From Pseudomonas asplenii (GTDB taxonomy: Bacteria; Pseudomonadota; Gammaproteobacteria; Pseudomonadales; Pseudomonadaceae), in NCBI RefSeq assembly GCF_900105475.1, contig NZ_LT629777.1:1736001-1800000 (forward strand): a stretch of DNA of 64,000 nt. Direction: 5' to 3'. The notes under the pieces are model-generated. The model saw only the letters and a list, made by a program, of their open reading frames with translations, did not search any database and was not told the origin of the DNA. Each line of letters opens with the position of its first letter. Position 1 is the stretch's first letter. The translations under genes were made by a program, and so were the position numbers. Below are positions 52,741 through 64,000 of this stretch, piece by piece.

Positions 52741-54846
52741 CTAGGCACGCATGCGGGTGATACGGATCACGCCGGTGAGGGCGCGCAGCTTCTTGATCAC
52801 GCGGGCCAGGTGCACGCGGTCGTGCACGCTGACGACCAGTTGGACCACACTGATGCGGCCATCGCGCTCGTCCATGCTGATTTTCTCGATATTGCCGTCG
52901 GCCGCGTTGACGCTGCTGGCCAGCAGGGCAATCAGGCCGCGCTGGTGTTCCAGCTCGACGCGCAGTTCGACATTGAATTCGCCGGTGACATCCTTGGCCC
53001 AGGAGAGCTGGATGCATTTTTCCGGATTGTGGCGGATTTCGCTGATATTGCGGCAGTTTTCCAGGTGCACGACCATCCCCTTGCCGGCCGACAGATGGCC
53101 GACGATCGGATCGCCCGGAATCGGTGTGCAGCACTTGGCGTAGCTGAGCACCAGGCCCTCGGTGCCGCGAATCGCCAACGGGCCTTCGGGGCTCGGCAAC
53201 TGTTCGCCTTCGCCCATCATGCGTCGGGCGACCACGTAGGCCATGCGATTGCCCAGGCCGATGTCCTCGAGCAGGTCCTCGATCAGTTCCAGGCGGTACT
53301 CGTGCAGAATCGACTGCACGCGTTCGAGCGGAATCTTGTCCAGGGCACTGTCGAAGCCATTGAGCACCTTGTTCAGCAGGCGTTCGCCGAGGCTGATGGA
53401 CTCGGAGCGGCGTTGCAGCTTCAGGGCGTGGCGAATATGGGTACGGGCCTTGCCGGTTACCACGAAATTGAGCCATGCCGGGTTCGGCCGGGCACCGGGC
53501 GCACTGACGATCTCGACCGTGGAGCCGCTTTGCAGCGGTTCGGACAGCGGTGCGAGACGGCGATTGATCCGACAGGCAATACAGCTGTTGCCCACGTCGG
53601 TATGCACCGCATAGGCGAAGTCGACCGCCGTGGAGCCCTTGGGCAGCTCCATGATCCGGCCTTTGGGCGTGAACACATAGACCTCGTCCGGGAACAGGTC
53701 GATCTTCACGCTCTCGATGAACTCCAGGGAGTTGCCGGCGCGCTGCTGCATTTCCAGCACGCCCTTGACCCACTGGCGGGCGCGGGCATGGGTGCCCTTG
53801 GGTTGTTCGTCACCACTGGACTTGTACAGCCAGTGGGCGGCGATGCCGTTGTTGGCCATCTCTTCCATTTCTCGGGTACGGATCTGGATCTCGATCGGTA
53901 CGCCGTGCATGCCGAACAGCGTGGTATGCAGCGACTGGTAGCCGTTGGCCTTGGGAATCGCGATGTAGTCCTTGAACCGGCCGGGCAATGGCTTGTACAG
54001 GTTGTGCACGGCGCCGAGCACGCGATAGCAGGTGTCGACCTTGTCGACGATGACCCGGAACGCATAGACGTCCATGATCTCGTTGAAGGCCCGACGTTTG
54101 CCGCGCATCTTCTTGTAGATGCCGTAGAGGTGTTTCTGCCGGCCGCTGACTTCGCCCTCGATGCCGTCCACCGCCAGGCAGTGGCTGAGGGATTCCTCGA
54201 TCTTGTTGACGATTTCCTTGCGGTTGCCCCGGGCGCGCTTGACCGCCTGGTAGATGCGCGCGGAGCGCATCGGATGCATGGCCTTGAAACCCAGGTCCTC
54301 GAACTCGATGCGTACCGCGTGCATGCCCAGCCGGTTGGCGATGGGCGCATAGATCTCGAGGGTTTCCTTGGCGATGCGCCGGCGTTTTTCCCCCGAGAGC
54401 ACTTCCAGGGTACGCATGTTGTGCAGACGGTCGGCGAGCTTGACCAGGATCACGCGGATATCGCGGGCCATGGCCATCGCCATCTTCTGGAAGTTTTCCG
54501 CCTGTGCCTCGGCCTTGGTCTCGAAGTTCATCTGAGTCAGCTTGCTGACTCCGTCGACCAGTTCGGCGACGGTCTCGCCGAACTGCGCCTGCAGCGCTTC
54601 CTTGGCGATTCCGGTGTCTTCGATCACGTCATGCAGCATCGCGGCCATCAGGCTCTGATGGTCCATGTGCATGTCGGCAAGAATATTGGCCACCGCCAGC
54701 GGGTGCGTGACGTAGGCTTCGCCGCTGCGGCGGCGTTGGCCGTCGTGGGCTTGTTCTGCGTAGAAGTACGCCCGGCGGACCAGGTTGACCTGGTCGGCAC
54801 CGAGGTAGGCCGATAAGCGATTGGCGAGGGCGTCTATGCTCGGCAT
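52741..54846 (-). CDS. spoT: Bifunctional (p)ppGpp synthetase/hydrolase SpoT
   Basis: A 701-residue RelA/SpoT enzyme controlling the stringent-response alarmone. The hydrolase HD domain contains H72-D73 (MLHDVIEDTG) and RLHNMRTL. The synthetase domain has KANGYQSLHTTLFGMHGVPI. A TGS domain follows (VYVFTPKGRIMELPKGSTAV), then a C-terminal ACT domain (RVELEHQRGLIALLASSVNA) for regulation. Both catalytic halves look intact. It follows rpoZ by 60 bases, so the group gmk-rpoZ-spoT is co-regulated as in E. coli. Confidence 0.97.
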   Translation of the reverse strand: MPSIDALANRLSAYLGADQVNLVRRAYFYAEQAHDGQRRRSGEAYVTHPLAVANILADMHMDHQSLMAAMLHDVIEDTGIAKEALQAQFGETVAELVDGVSKLTQMNFETKAEAQAENFQKMAMAMARDIRVILVKLADRLHNMRTLEVLSGEKRRRIAKETLEIYAPIANRLGMHAVRIEFEDLGFKAMHPMRSARIYQAVKRARGNRKEIVNKIEESLSHCLAVDGIEGEVSGRQKHLYGIYKKMRGKRRAFNEIMDVYAFRVIVDKVDTCYRVLGAVHNLYKPLPGRFKDYIAIPKANGYQSLHTTLFGMHGVPIEIQIRTREMEEMANNGIAAHWLYKSSGDEQPKGTHARARQWVKGVLEMQQRAGNSLEFIESVKIDLFPDEVYVFTPKGRIMELPKGSTAVDFAYAVHTDVGNSCIACRINRRLAPLSEPLQSGSTVEIVSAPGARPNPAWLNFVVTGKARTHIRHALKLQRRSESISLGERLLNKVLNGFDSALDKIPLERVQSILHEYRLELIEDLLEDIGLGNRMAYVVARRMMGEGEQLPSPEGPLAIRGTEGLVLSYAKCCTPIPGDPIVGHLSAGKGMVVHLENCRNISEIRHNPEKCIQLSWAKDVTGEFNVELRVELEHQRGLIALLASSVNAADGNIEKISMDERDGRISVVQLVVSVHDRVHLARVIKKLRALTGVIRITRMRA

Positions 54847-54906
54847 GAGGTTTCCCCCGACCGAAGCCTTGTACCCTGCGCCGTGCTACGTCGACCAGGC
54901 ATAGGC

Positions 54907-55170
54907 TTAGACGGCCTCGTTGGACTCGTCCTCGAACGCCGCGAACAGAGGTTCGTCTTCGACGATCTCCTCGTTGGCGATCATTTCGTAGCTCACCAGG
55001 CCTTCAGCGATTTCACGCAGGGCAACGACGGTAGGCTTGTCGTTTTCCCATGCCACTTTCGGCTCTTTACCGCCGGTCGCCAGTTGACGAGCACGCTTGG
55101 TGGAGAGCATGACCAGCTCGAAACGGTTATCCACGTGTTCTAGGCAGTCTTCAACGGTTACGCGGGCCAT
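54907..55170 (-). CDS. rpoZ: RNA polymerase omega subunit
   Basis: An 87-residue omega subunit, [20 protein letters not shown], with the conserved [15 protein letters not shown] segment that clamps beta-prime. It stabilises RNA polymerase and forms one of the ppGpp sites. AGGAACACC precedes the start. It lies 167 bases after gmk, with an intrinsic terminator in between, so it probably has its own promoter too. Confidence 0.97.
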   Translation of the reverse strand: MARVTVEDCLEHVDNRFELVMLSTKRARQLATGGKEPKVAWENDKPTVVALREIAEGLVSYEMIANEEIVEDEPLFAAFEDESNEAV

Positions 55171-55233
55171 GGTGTTCCTCGTAGCAAATGCGGTAGGCGG
55201 GCTGCCCTGATGGGCGAGCGGACTCGACAGTTT

Positions 55234-55263
55234 AAAAAAACACCAGCGATTAGGGAAGCGCTG
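55234..55263 (-). terminator. Terminator between gmk and rpoZ
   Basis: On the minus strand CAGCG pairs with CGCTG around a 10-base loop, followed by GTG and a run of seven T. It lies about 75 bases past the gmk stop. The stem is short, so readthrough into rpoZ is possible. Confidence 0.55.
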
Positions 55264-55337
55264 ATTTTTTCAGCAACCTCTCCAACGCGCTACAAGGTGC
55301 AATGTAAAGCCCTTGCCGCGCGTTTGGAAAGTCTTTG

Positions 55338-56832
<1,495 letters not shown>

Positions 56833-57016
56833 GGAAGTACCTCGCTGTTCGGGCCTGCCAGTGTTGCCGGGCGGGCCTGATGGGTAGATTGACGCTGATG
56901 GGCAGCAAAGGCGCAGGATTGTAGCGCAGTGTGGCGAATGCCCCAATGCCGGTGGGCAGAAGGGCACTGATACACAGTCGGATTTATTAGAAGTGCCCAG
57001 TGCCGGCCATGACCTC

Positions 57017-57022
57017 TATAAT
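57017..57022 (+). promoter_or_regulatory. -10 element of rph promoter
   Basis: A perfect TATAAT, 38 bases before the rph start. The -35 position 17 bases upstream reads TGCCCA, a weak match. Sigma-70-type promoter with modest confidence. Confidence 0.55.
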
Positions 57023-57059
57023 GCCGGGTAGATTTCCGTCCCAGTACAGGTATTCCCAG

Positions 57060-57782
57060 ATGAAACGTCCAAGTGGTCGCGCCGCCGATCAGCTTCGCTC
57101 GATCCGCATTACCCGCAACTACACCAAACACGCCGAGGGGTCTGTGCTGGTTGAGTTTGGTGACACCAAAGTGATCTGCACGGTCAGTGTCGAGAACGGC
57201 GTGCCGCGTTTCCTCAAGGGGCAGGGCCAGGGTTGGTTGACCGCCGAATACGGCATGCTGCCGCGGGCGACTGGCGAGCGTACCCAGCGCGAAGCCAGCC
57301 GTGGCAAGCAGGGTGGCCGGACCCTGGAAATCCAACGCCTGATCGGCCGTTCGCTGCGTGCCGCGCTGGACATGTCCAAGCTCGGCGACATCACCCTGTA
57401 TGTCGACTGCGATGTGATCCAGGCCGATGGCGGTACCCGCACTGCGTCGATCACCGGCTCCATGGTGGCGCTGGCCGATGCGTTGAAAGTGATCAAGAAA
57501 CGCGGTGGCCTCAAGGCCGGCAACCCGCTCAAGCAGATGATCGCCGCCGTGTCGGTGGGCATGTACCAGGGCGAGCCGGTACTGGACCTTGACTACCTGG
57601 AAGACTCCGCTGCCGAGACCGACCTCAACGTGGTGATGACCAGCACGGGCGGTTTCATCGAAGTCCAGGGCACCGCCGAAGGCGCGCCGTTCCAGCCCGA
57701 AGAGCTGAACGCGATGCTGGAGCTGGCGAAGAAGGGCATGGGCGAGATTTTCGACCTGCAGAACGCAGCCCTGGCTGACTGA
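57060..57782 (+). CDS. rph: Ribonuclease PH
   Basis: A 240-residue RNase PH, a phosphate-dependent exoribonuclease that trims tRNA 3' ends. It starts [20 protein letters not shown] and carries [19 protein letters not shown], the [19 protein letters not shown] phosphate-binding region and [18 protein letters not shown] (acidic metal-site residues). ATG 57060 with AGG upstream. It diverges from yicC and converges with crc through a strong two-way terminator. Confidence 0.97.
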   Translation: MKRPSGRAADQLRSIRITRNYTKHAEGSVLVEFGDTKVICTVSVENGVPRFLKGQGQGWLTAEYGMLPRATGERTQREASRGKQGGRTLEIQRLIGRSLRAALDMSKLGDITLYVDCDVIQADGGTRTASITGSMVALADALKVIKKRGGLKAGNPLKQMIAAVSVGMYQGEPVLDLDYLEDSAAETDLNVVMTSTGGFIEVQGTAEGAPFQPEELNAMLELAKKGMGEIFDLQNAALAD

Positions 57783-57799
57783 TCAGTCCAGGCAGATGC

Positions 57800-57828
57800 A
57801 AAAAAGCCGACATGATGTCGGCTTTTTT
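57800..57828. terminator. Bidirectional intrinsic terminator between rph and crc
   Basis: GCCGAC (57806-57811) pairs with GTCGGC (57817-57822) around a 5-base loop, flanked by A6 on the left and T6 on the right, so it works on both strands. Confidence 0.9.
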
Positions 57829-57840
57829 GTGGCTGTTGGC

Positions 57841-58620
57841 TCAGATGGTCAGCGTCCAGTCGTAGTCCACGATCAGCGGCGCGTGCTGCGAGAAGCGCGG
57901 CTGGCGTGGCAGGCGTGCGCTACGCACGAAACGGCGCAGACCCGGGGTCAGGATCTGGTAGTCGAAACGCCAGCCGAGGTTGAGCATCTCGGCCTGTTCG
58001 TTGTCCGGCCACCAACTGTACTGGTCGGCTTCGCGGCTGACTTCACGCAGCGCGTCGACATAACCCATGTTGCCGAGAATCTCGTCCATCCAGGCCCGTT
58101 CCGGTGCGAGGAAGCCCGGGGACTGCTGGCTGTCGCGCCAATTCTTGATGTCGAGCTTCTGTTGCGCCACATAGAGTGAGCCACAATAGATGTACTCACG
58201 ACGTTTGCGCCGCTGTTTATCCAGATAGCGGGCGAAGTCGTCCATAAGCTTGAACTTCTGGTTCAAATCTTCATCGCCGTTCTGCCCGGAAGGAAGCAGC
58301 AAGGTCGCGATGCTGACCTTGTCGAAATCGGCTTGCAGGTAGCGCCCGTAGCGGTCCGCTGTCTCGAAACCGAGACCGCTGATGACAGCCTTCGGTTGCA
58401 GCCGCGAGTACAGAGCCACGCCACCCTGGGCGGGGACTTCGGCATCGCAGGCATAAAGGAAGTAGCCATCCAGTTGGAAGGCTGGGTCATCCAGTTCAAA
58501 GGCGGAGGCGCGGGTGTCCTGCAGGCAGATGACGTCGGCATTCTGGGCTTGCAGCCAACTGAGCAAACCACGCTCGACTGCAGCCTGAATACCATTGACG
58601 TTCACACTGATGATCCGCAT
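57841..58620 (-). CDS. crc: Catabolite repression control protein Crc
   Basis: A 259-residue Crc, which strengthens Hfq-mediated translational repression of catabolic genes in Pseudomonas. It has the endonuclease-exonuclease-phosphatase fold (MRIISVNVNGIQAAVERGLL, VICLQDTRASAFELDDPAF). The catalytic positions are altered: LQDTR in place of LQETK and YCGSLYVA where active enzymes have GDFN, in line with the known absence of nuclease activity. ATG 58620 and the length fit exactly. It is single and diverges from pyrE. Confidence 0.96.
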   Translation of the reverse strand: MRIISVNVNGIQAAVERGLLSWLQAQNADVICLQDTRASAFELDDPAFQLDGYFLYACDAEVPAQGGVALYSRLQPKAVISGLGFETADRYGRYLQADFDKVSIATLLLPSGQNGDEDLNQKFKLMDDFARYLDKQRRKRREYIYCGSLYVAQQKLDIKNWRDSQQSPGFLAPERAWMDEILGNMGYVDALREVSREADQYSWWPDNEQAEMLNLGWRFDYQILTPGLRRFVRSARLPRQPRFSQHAPLIVDYDWTLTI

Positions 58621-58701
58621 AAATGGCCCCAAAAATCACGTGCGTGTATGATACCCGAGGTCTACCTAATTAGCTAAATTCGTGGTATTTGGGGTTTTTT
58701 C

Positions 58702-59346
58702 ATGCAGGCGTATCAGCGCGATTTCATCCGTTTTGCCATCGATCGCGGGGTTTTGCGCTTCGGTGAGTTCACCCTGAAGTCGGGTCGCACCAGCCCGTAT
58801 TTCTTCAATGCCGGCCTGTTCAACTCCGGCTCCGCCCTGGCCCAGTTGGGGCGTTTCTATGCGGCGGCGATCGTCGAGAGCGGCATTCCCTTCGACGTCC
58901 TGTTCGGCCCCGCCTACAAAGGTATTCCGTTGGCCGCCGCAACCGCCGTGGCCCTGGCCGAACATCACCAGCGCGATCTGCCCTGGTGCTTCAACCGCAA
59001 GGAAGCCAAGGCCCACGGCGAAGGCGGCAGCCTGGTCGGCGCGCCACTGACGGGCAACGTGCTGATCATCGACGACGTGATCACCGCCGGTACCGCTATT
59101 CGCGAAGTGATGCAGATCATCGAATCCCAGGACGGCGCCAAGGCTGCGGGCGTATTGATCGCGCTGAACCGCCAGGAGCGCGGCAACGGTGACTTGTCGG
59201 CGATCCAGGAAGTCGAGCGCGACTTCGGTATCCCGGTGGTGAGCATCGTTTCCCTGAACCAGGTGCTGGAATTCCTCGCTGGCGACGAGCAGCTCAAGCA
59301 GCACCTGCCTGCGGTCGAGGCTTACCGCGCACAGTACGGGATCTGA
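58702..59346 (+). CDS. pyrE: Orotate phosphoribosyltransferase
   Basis: A 214-residue enzyme that makes OMP from orotate and PRPP in pyrimidine synthesis. The PRPP-binding motif is [14 protein letters not shown] (near residue 116), and the flexible loop [15 protein letters not shown] is present. The start [20 protein letters not shown] is typical of the gamma-proteobacterial enzyme. The crc-pyrE adjacency is usual in Pseudomonas. Confidence 0.97.
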   Translation: MQAYQRDFIRFAIDRGVLRFGEFTLKSGRTSPYFFNAGLFNSGSALAQLGRFYAAAIVESGIPFDVLFGPAYKGIPLAAATAVALAEHHQRDLPWCFNRKEAKAHGEGGSLVGAPLTGNVLIIDDVITAGTAIREVMQIIESQDGAKAAGVLIALNRQERGNGDLSAIQEVERDFGIPVVSIVSLNQVLEFLAGDEQLKQHLPAVEAYRAQYGI

Positions 59347-59352
59347 CCGCTC

Positions 59353-59934
59353 TTGCAGCCTGCCTACCTGTGTCTGGCCCTGGCCCTTGTGGCTTCGTTC
59401 GTCGTGCAGGCGGACGAGGTGCTGCTCTATCGTTATGTCGATGACAAGGGCGTCACCGTGCTGGACCGCCAGGGTGTGCCGCCGGAGTACGTCGGCAAGG
59501 GCTATCAGGTCCTGAACCAGCAGGGCCGTGTGGTGCAGACCGTGGCCCCCGCGCTGACGCCCGAGCAACTGCAGCGCATTCGGGTCGAGAAGGCCCGCGC
59601 CGATGCCAACGCCCAATTGTTGCAGCGCTATTCCAGTGTCGACGAGGTCGACAAGGCGCAAGCGCGCAAGCTGGCCGAACTGGATGCGGTGATTGCCAGC
59701 ACGCAGACCCATCTCCAGGCCTTGCTGGCCCAGCAGGCCGGCCTGCAAGGCCAGGCGGCGGAGCAGGAGCGTGCGGGCCGGGAGGTTTCGCCGGAGCTGT
59801 TGGCACAGCTCGGTGGTTTGCGTGACGAGCAGGCGCGCATGAAGGCCGAGATCGCCCGCTATCAGGCGGCGCGGGTCCAGGCCCAGCAGGATTTTGCCGC
59901 CGATCGGGCGCGGGTCGAGCAGTTGTTGCGCTGA
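59353..59934 (+). CDS. DUF4124-family secreted protein with coiled-coil end
   Basis: A 193-residue protein with signal peptide (QPAYLCLALALVASFVVQA), then a DUF4124-like segment (LYRYVDDKGVTVLDRQGVPP, YVGKGYQVLN) of unknown function, then a long helical coiled-coil region (about 75-193, rich in Gln, Ala and Arg). An in-frame stop (the pyrE TGA) lies 3 codons upstream, so the only possible start giving a signal peptide is TTG 59353. It begins 6 bases after pyrE and is probably coexpressed. Confidence 0.8.
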   Translation: MQPAYLCLALALVASFVVQADEVLLYRYVDDKGVTVLDRQGVPPEYVGKGYQVLNQQGRVVQTVAPALTPEQLQRIRVEKARADANAQLLQRYSSVDEVDKAQARKLAELDAVIASTQTHLQALLAQQAGLQGQAAEQERAGREVSPELLAQLGGLRDEQARMKAEIARYQAARVQAQQDFAADRARVEQLLR

Positions 59935-59944
59935 GCTTACGACG

Positions 59945-59982
59945 AAAAAAGCCCCGCCCGGTTTCCCGGTGCGGGGCTTTTT
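59945..59982. terminator. Bidirectional intrinsic terminator between DUF4124 gene and argB
   Basis: AAAAAGCCCCGC and GCGGGGCTTTTT pair fully around CCGG-rich loop bases, with A and T runs on both sides. It ends convergent transcripts. Confidence 0.9.
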
Positions 59983-59994
59983 GATGTGAGTCGA

Positions 59995-60900
<906 letters not shown>

Positions 60901-60952
60901 TCAGGGCTCCGGTGAAACAGGTGGTCGGGCGGTTTTCTAGGCTGCCCGGATA

Positions 60953-63541
60953 TCAGAACGGTAGTTGGAGATCAGGTGCAACACGTTTGAGCTGGGCGTG
61001 GAACACATCCTTGATGCGCTGCAGCTCTTCCTCGGTATCGGCCTCGAAGCGCAGTACCAGCACCGGTGTGGTGTTGGACGCGCGGACCAGGCCCCAGCCT
61101 TTGGGGTAGTCGACCCGCACACCATCGATGGTGGTCAGGTTGGCATCGCCCCATTGTGCGTCGTGCAGGGCTTCAATGATGCTGAATTTGCCCTCGTCGG
61201 TCACATTAATGTTGATTTCCGGCGTGGAAATATCGTTCGGGAAGGTCGCGAACAGCTCTTCGGCGCTGGATTTCTCCTGACTGAGGATCTCCAGCAGGCG
61301 TGCGGCGCTGTAGATGCCGTCGTCGAAACCGAACCAGCGTTCCTTGAAGAAGATATGACCGCTCATCTCGCCAGCGAGCAGGGCGCCGCTCTGCTTCATT
61401 TTCTTCTTGATCAACGAGTGACCGGTCTTCCACATGACCGGACGGCCGCCATATTCCTGGATCAGCGGGGTCAGGCGGCGGGTGCATTTGACGTCGAAGA
61501 TGATATCCGCGCCCGGGTTGCGCGATACCACGTCCTTGGCGAACAGCATCAGCAGGCGGTCGGGGAAGACGATGCTGCCGGTGTTGGTCACCACGCCGAC
61601 ACGGTCGCCGTCGCCATCGAAGGCCAGGCCCAGGTCGGCATGGGTTTCCTTGACCTTGGCAATCAGGTCTTCGAGGTTTTCCGGCTTGCCAGGGTCCGGG
61701 TGGTGGTTCGGGAAGTTACCGTCGACCTCGCAGAACAGCGGGATCACTTCACAGCCCAGGGCCTCGATCAGTTGCGGCGCGATCACGCCGGCAGCGCCGT
61801 TACCGCAGTCGACCACCACCTTGAGTTTTTTCGCCAGCACGATGTCGCCACGGATCTGCTCGAAGTAGCGATCGAGGATGTCGACTTTCTCGATGCTGCC
61901 CTTGCCGCTGCTCAGGTCGTTGGTTTTCAGGCGCGTGTGCAGGGCCTGGATCTGTTCGTTGGCGAGGGTGTCGCCGGCGATGACGATCTTGAAACCGTTG
62001 TAGTTCGACGGGTTGTGGCTGCCGGTCAGCATGACGCCGGACTTGCCGGCCAGCACGTTGGCGGCGTAGTACAGGGCGGGGGTCGGTACCAGGCCGACAT
62101 CGCTGACATGGCAACCACTGTCGTGCAGGCCCTGGATCAATTGCTGGACCAGTTCCGGGCCGGACAGGCGGCCGTCACGGCCTACCGAGACATTGGCTTC
62201 GCCCTGGGCCAGGCTCTGGGAGCCGATGGCACGGCCGATCCAGTAGGCGGTTTCGCCGTTCAGGGTTTCGGGGACGGTGCCACGGATGTCGTAGGCGCGG
62301 AAGATGCTGTCGGGGAGTGTCGGTGCGGTGCTGTTCATGAGGTGAGGGTGCTCCGTTCTCAGGAAGTCCTGGTTTTCGTCGAGAATGTCGATATCAAGGA
62401 TGTCGACATCTTGGAATAGCGGATCGATCCAGTCGTCACCTTGAGTGGCGGGTTGGATCGGCTCCGGGGCACTACGGGTCGTCGGGCCTGTATCGATGCC
62501 GGTTTGGCTCGTGGTGGCGGCAGGCTGGCTATTGCGTTGGGAGAACCGCGCCAGTTCCTGTGCCAGTCCACTGAGTGCCGGCAGGCTCAAACTGAAGGCT
62601 TTGACGGCTTTTCCGCCTGAGAGTTCTTGAAACAGCTGTTCCAGCTGTCGAGCATCGCTGTCCAGGCGGCTTTGCAGGCGGCGGTGGGTCAGCCGGATCG
62701 CCAGGGCGGCGCTGCCGAGCAGCAGTACGGCGGCCAGCAGCATGATGCCGTAGGCGCTGAGTGGGTAGCCGAACTGGTAGGCAGGTCCTGGGCTGTATTT
62801 CAGCGTCCAGTTGCCGGTAGAAAATGGATAGACGTCGGTCGAGGCGGCAGTCCCGCGTTGATCGAGCACCTGCTCCGGGCTGCCGAGAATGCTTTGGGTC
62901 AGTTGTAACGAGCCGGCACTCTCGGGCCAGTTGGTCAGGGTCTGGAGTAGTTGCTGCAGGTCGAAGACCATCAGCAGGGTGCCGGCCACCGGCGCGTCGG
63001 GCGTCTCGTGCAGCGGTGCAACGCTGTAGATCAGCCAGCGCGGGCCGATCTTGTAGGCTTCCGGTGCGGGTTTGACGCCACGCTCGGCACGGCGGATCAG
63101 GTCCAGGGCCGAGAAATTGAGCGGTGCCGCCCGATCGGTGAGCGGTTGGGCGGCGTCACGCAGGTTCAGTTGCGCATCCACCAGGCCGGGCAGATAGCGC
63201 AGGCCGTTTTCCGCCATTTTCACGGCATTGCTGTCCGGGCTCTGCAGGGCCTTGAGAAGGGCCGGATTGAGCGCGGCGGCGTCGGTCTCGGCGGTCAGGT
63301 TGGTAATGGCCTGGAACAGTTTCGAGGCGGTCGTGGTCGCGGCTGCTTGCGCCATTTGCGAGCGAAAGAGCTGGTTCCAGGGCGCCAGCACGCCGAACCA
63401 GAGCAGGGCTGCCGCCAGGAGCAGGCCGCCGAGCGCAATTTTCAGGCCCGGCAGCAACGGGTTGGCGGTTTCGCTCGCAGACGTCTGGTCATGGTGCTCG
63501 GCGCTGTTGGCCGTCTTTGCACTGCGCTTGATGCCTTTCAA
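60953..63541 (-). CDS. algC: Phosphomannomutase/phosphoglucomutase AlgC, long form with membrane sensor-like N-terminus
   Basis: An 862-residue fused protein. The C-terminal part (about 402-862, homologous to classical AlgC that starts at 62338) has MLTGSHNPSN with the phosphoserine, a metal-binding DGDGDR loop and GEMSGHIFF. It makes mannose-1-P and glucose-1-P for alginate and LPS. The N-terminal 400 residues hold a membrane span (33-53), a periplasmic region of about 200 residues, a second span (264-284), a helical region and an acidic linker (QDVDILDIDILDENQDF). I use TTG 63541, which has GGAGG 6 bases upstream; the earlier TTG 63556 would put that sequence inside the coding region. The longer form is known in several pseudomonads. 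Confidence 0.9.
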   Translation of the reverse strand: MKGIKRSAKTANSAEHHDQTSASETANPLLPGLKIALGGLLLAAALLWFGVLAPWNQLFRSQMAQAAATTTASKLFQAITNLTAETDAAALNPALLKALQSPDSNAVKMAENGLRYLPGLVDAQLNLRDAAQPLTDRAAPLNFSALDLIRRAERGVKPAPEAYKIGPRWLIYSVAPLHETPDAPVAGTLLMVFDLQQLLQTLTNWPESAGSLQLTQSILGSPEQVLDQRGTAASTDVYPFSTGNWTLKYSPGPAYQFGYPLSAYGIMLLAAVLLLGSAALAIRLTHRRLQSRLDSDARQLEQLFQELSGGKAVKAFSLSLPALSGLAQELARFSQRNSQPAATTSQTGIDTGPTTRSAPEPIQPATQGDDWIDPLFQDVDILDIDILDENQDFLRTEHPHLMNSTAPTLPDSIFRAYDIRGTVPETLNGETAYWIGRAIGSQSLAQGEANVSVGRDGRLSGPELVQQLIQGLHDSGCHVSDVGLVPTPALYYAANVLAGKSGVMLTGSHNPSNYNGFKIVIAGDTLANEQIQALHTRLKTNDLSSGKGSIEKVDILDRYFEQIRGDIVLAKKLKVVVDCGNGAAGVIAPQLIEALGCEVIPLFCEVDGNFPNHHPDPGKPENLEDLIAKVKETHADLGLAFDGDGDRVGVVTNTGSIVFPDRLLMLFAKDVVSRNPGADIIFDVKCTRRLTPLIQEYGGRPVMWKTGHSLIKKKMKQSGALLAGEMSGHIFFKERWFGFDDGIYSAARLLEILSQEKSSAEELFATFPNDISTPEININVTDEGKFSIIEALHDAQWGDANLTTIDGVRVDYPKGWGLVRASNTTPVLVLRFEADTEEELQRIKDVFHAQLKRVAPDLQLPF

Positions 63542-63624
63542 ATAGCGCCTCCGCAATACTCATCCTGAAATGCAGCGCGAATGGTCCTGGCCGGATCTTC
63601 GGACCCGGCCAGGATCAGCGTAGG

Positions 63625-64000
63625 TCAATGGCTGCCCGAATGCCCAAAACCGCCTGCGCCGCGTTGGGTTTCGTCAAATTCCTGGACCATTTCGAAGTGT
63701 GCCTGCACCACGGGCACCAGTACCAGCTGGGCAATACGCTCGCCGACGGCGATGTTGAACGCGCTCTGACCACGGTTCCAGCAGGAGACCATCAGTTCGC
63801 CCTGATAGTCGGAGTCGATCAGGCCCACCAGGTTGCCCAGGACGATGCCGTGTTTGTGGCCAAGGCCCGAGCGCGGCAGGATCAGCGCGGCCAGGCCGGG
63901 ATCGCCGATATAGACCGACAGGCCGGTGGGGATCAGCAAGGTCTGGCCCGGTTCCAGTACGGTGTCCTGCTGGAGCATGGCACGCAGGTCGAGGCCGGCG
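63625..64000 (-). CDS. dut: Deoxyuridine 5'-triphosphate nucleotidohydrolase (5' end cut)
   Basis: The last 124 codons of dUTPase, which hydrolyses dUTP to keep uracil out of DNA. Seen motifs are [16 protein letters not shown] (motif 2), [12 protein letters not shown] (motif 3), [11 protein letters not shown] (motif 4) and the C-terminal [12 protein letters not shown] (motif 5), which closes over the active site. The N-terminal part with the first motif extends past the window edge. It lies just upstream of algC in the usual Pseudomonas order. Confidence 0.95.
   Translation of the reverse strand, partial: AGLDLRAMLQQDTVLEPGQTLLIPTGLSVYIGDPGLAALILPRSGLGHKHGIVLGNLVGLIDSDYQGELMVSCWNRGQSAFNIAVGERIAQLVLVPVVQAHFEMVQEFDETQRGAGGFGHSGSH

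Overview
The window is chromosomal DNA of a Pseudomonas, most likely of the P. fluorescens/protegens/chlororaphis group. The evidence is the high G+C content, the housekeeping gene order (phoB, ubiA-ubiC, rubredoxin and its reductase, HU; then HDOD protein, recG, oxyR, tonB-exbD-exbB, spoT, rpoZ, gmk, yicC, rph, crc, pyrE, argB, algC, dut), and the Pseudomonas-type REP hairpins. As I remember the P. aeruginosa map, the same genes lie in the same order near the end of that chromosome, but without the secretion island found here.

Region 1 (1-4800) is core: the 3'-truncated phoB, a small secreted protein, ubiA/ubiC for ubiquinone synthesis, rubredoxin with its reductase, and the HU protein hupA. 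Region 2 (4801-43313) is a complete type VI secretion system (T6SS) of the HSI-I kind. Two transcription units diverge from a 390-bp control region at 25571-25960. Leftward run tssA, tssB, tssC, hcp, tssE, tssF, tssG, clpV, vgrG, an Eag chaperone, a PAAR-Rhs toxin and its immunity gene. Rightward run tagH(fha), tssJ, tssK, tssL, tssM, tagF, pppA, ppkA, tagT, tagS, tagR, tagQ. The island therefore carries the contractile sheath and tube, baseplate, membrane complex, recycling ATPase, and the full threonine-phosphorylation switch (TagQRST-PpkA-Fha-PppA, plus TagF). A second effector module (Eag chaperone, PAAR-transmembrane-toxin, immunity) lies at the left edge at 5016-7291. Two unrecognised small genes sit between the two effector modules.

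Region 3 (43453-64000) is core again: an SCP2-like protein, a YbaK-HDOD signalling protein, recG/oxyR, the tonB-exbD-exbB energy transducer, an epimerase, a lipoprotein, the stringent-response group spoT-rpoZ-gmk, yicC, rph, crc, pyrE, a DUF4124 protein, argB, a long membrane-anchored algC and the 5'-truncated dut.

The most unusual sequence-level observations are these: an in-frame internally deleted ridA of 35 codons next to spoT; two effector C-termini I cannot assign firmly, one in clearly lower-G+C DNA; the lack of tagJ between hcp and tssE, with a strong hairpin just after hcp; a REP pair inside the tss operon; and a dyad operator candidate plus leader hairpin in the divergent T6SS control region. 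No tRNA, rRNA, CRISPR array, insertion sequence or replication origin was seen.
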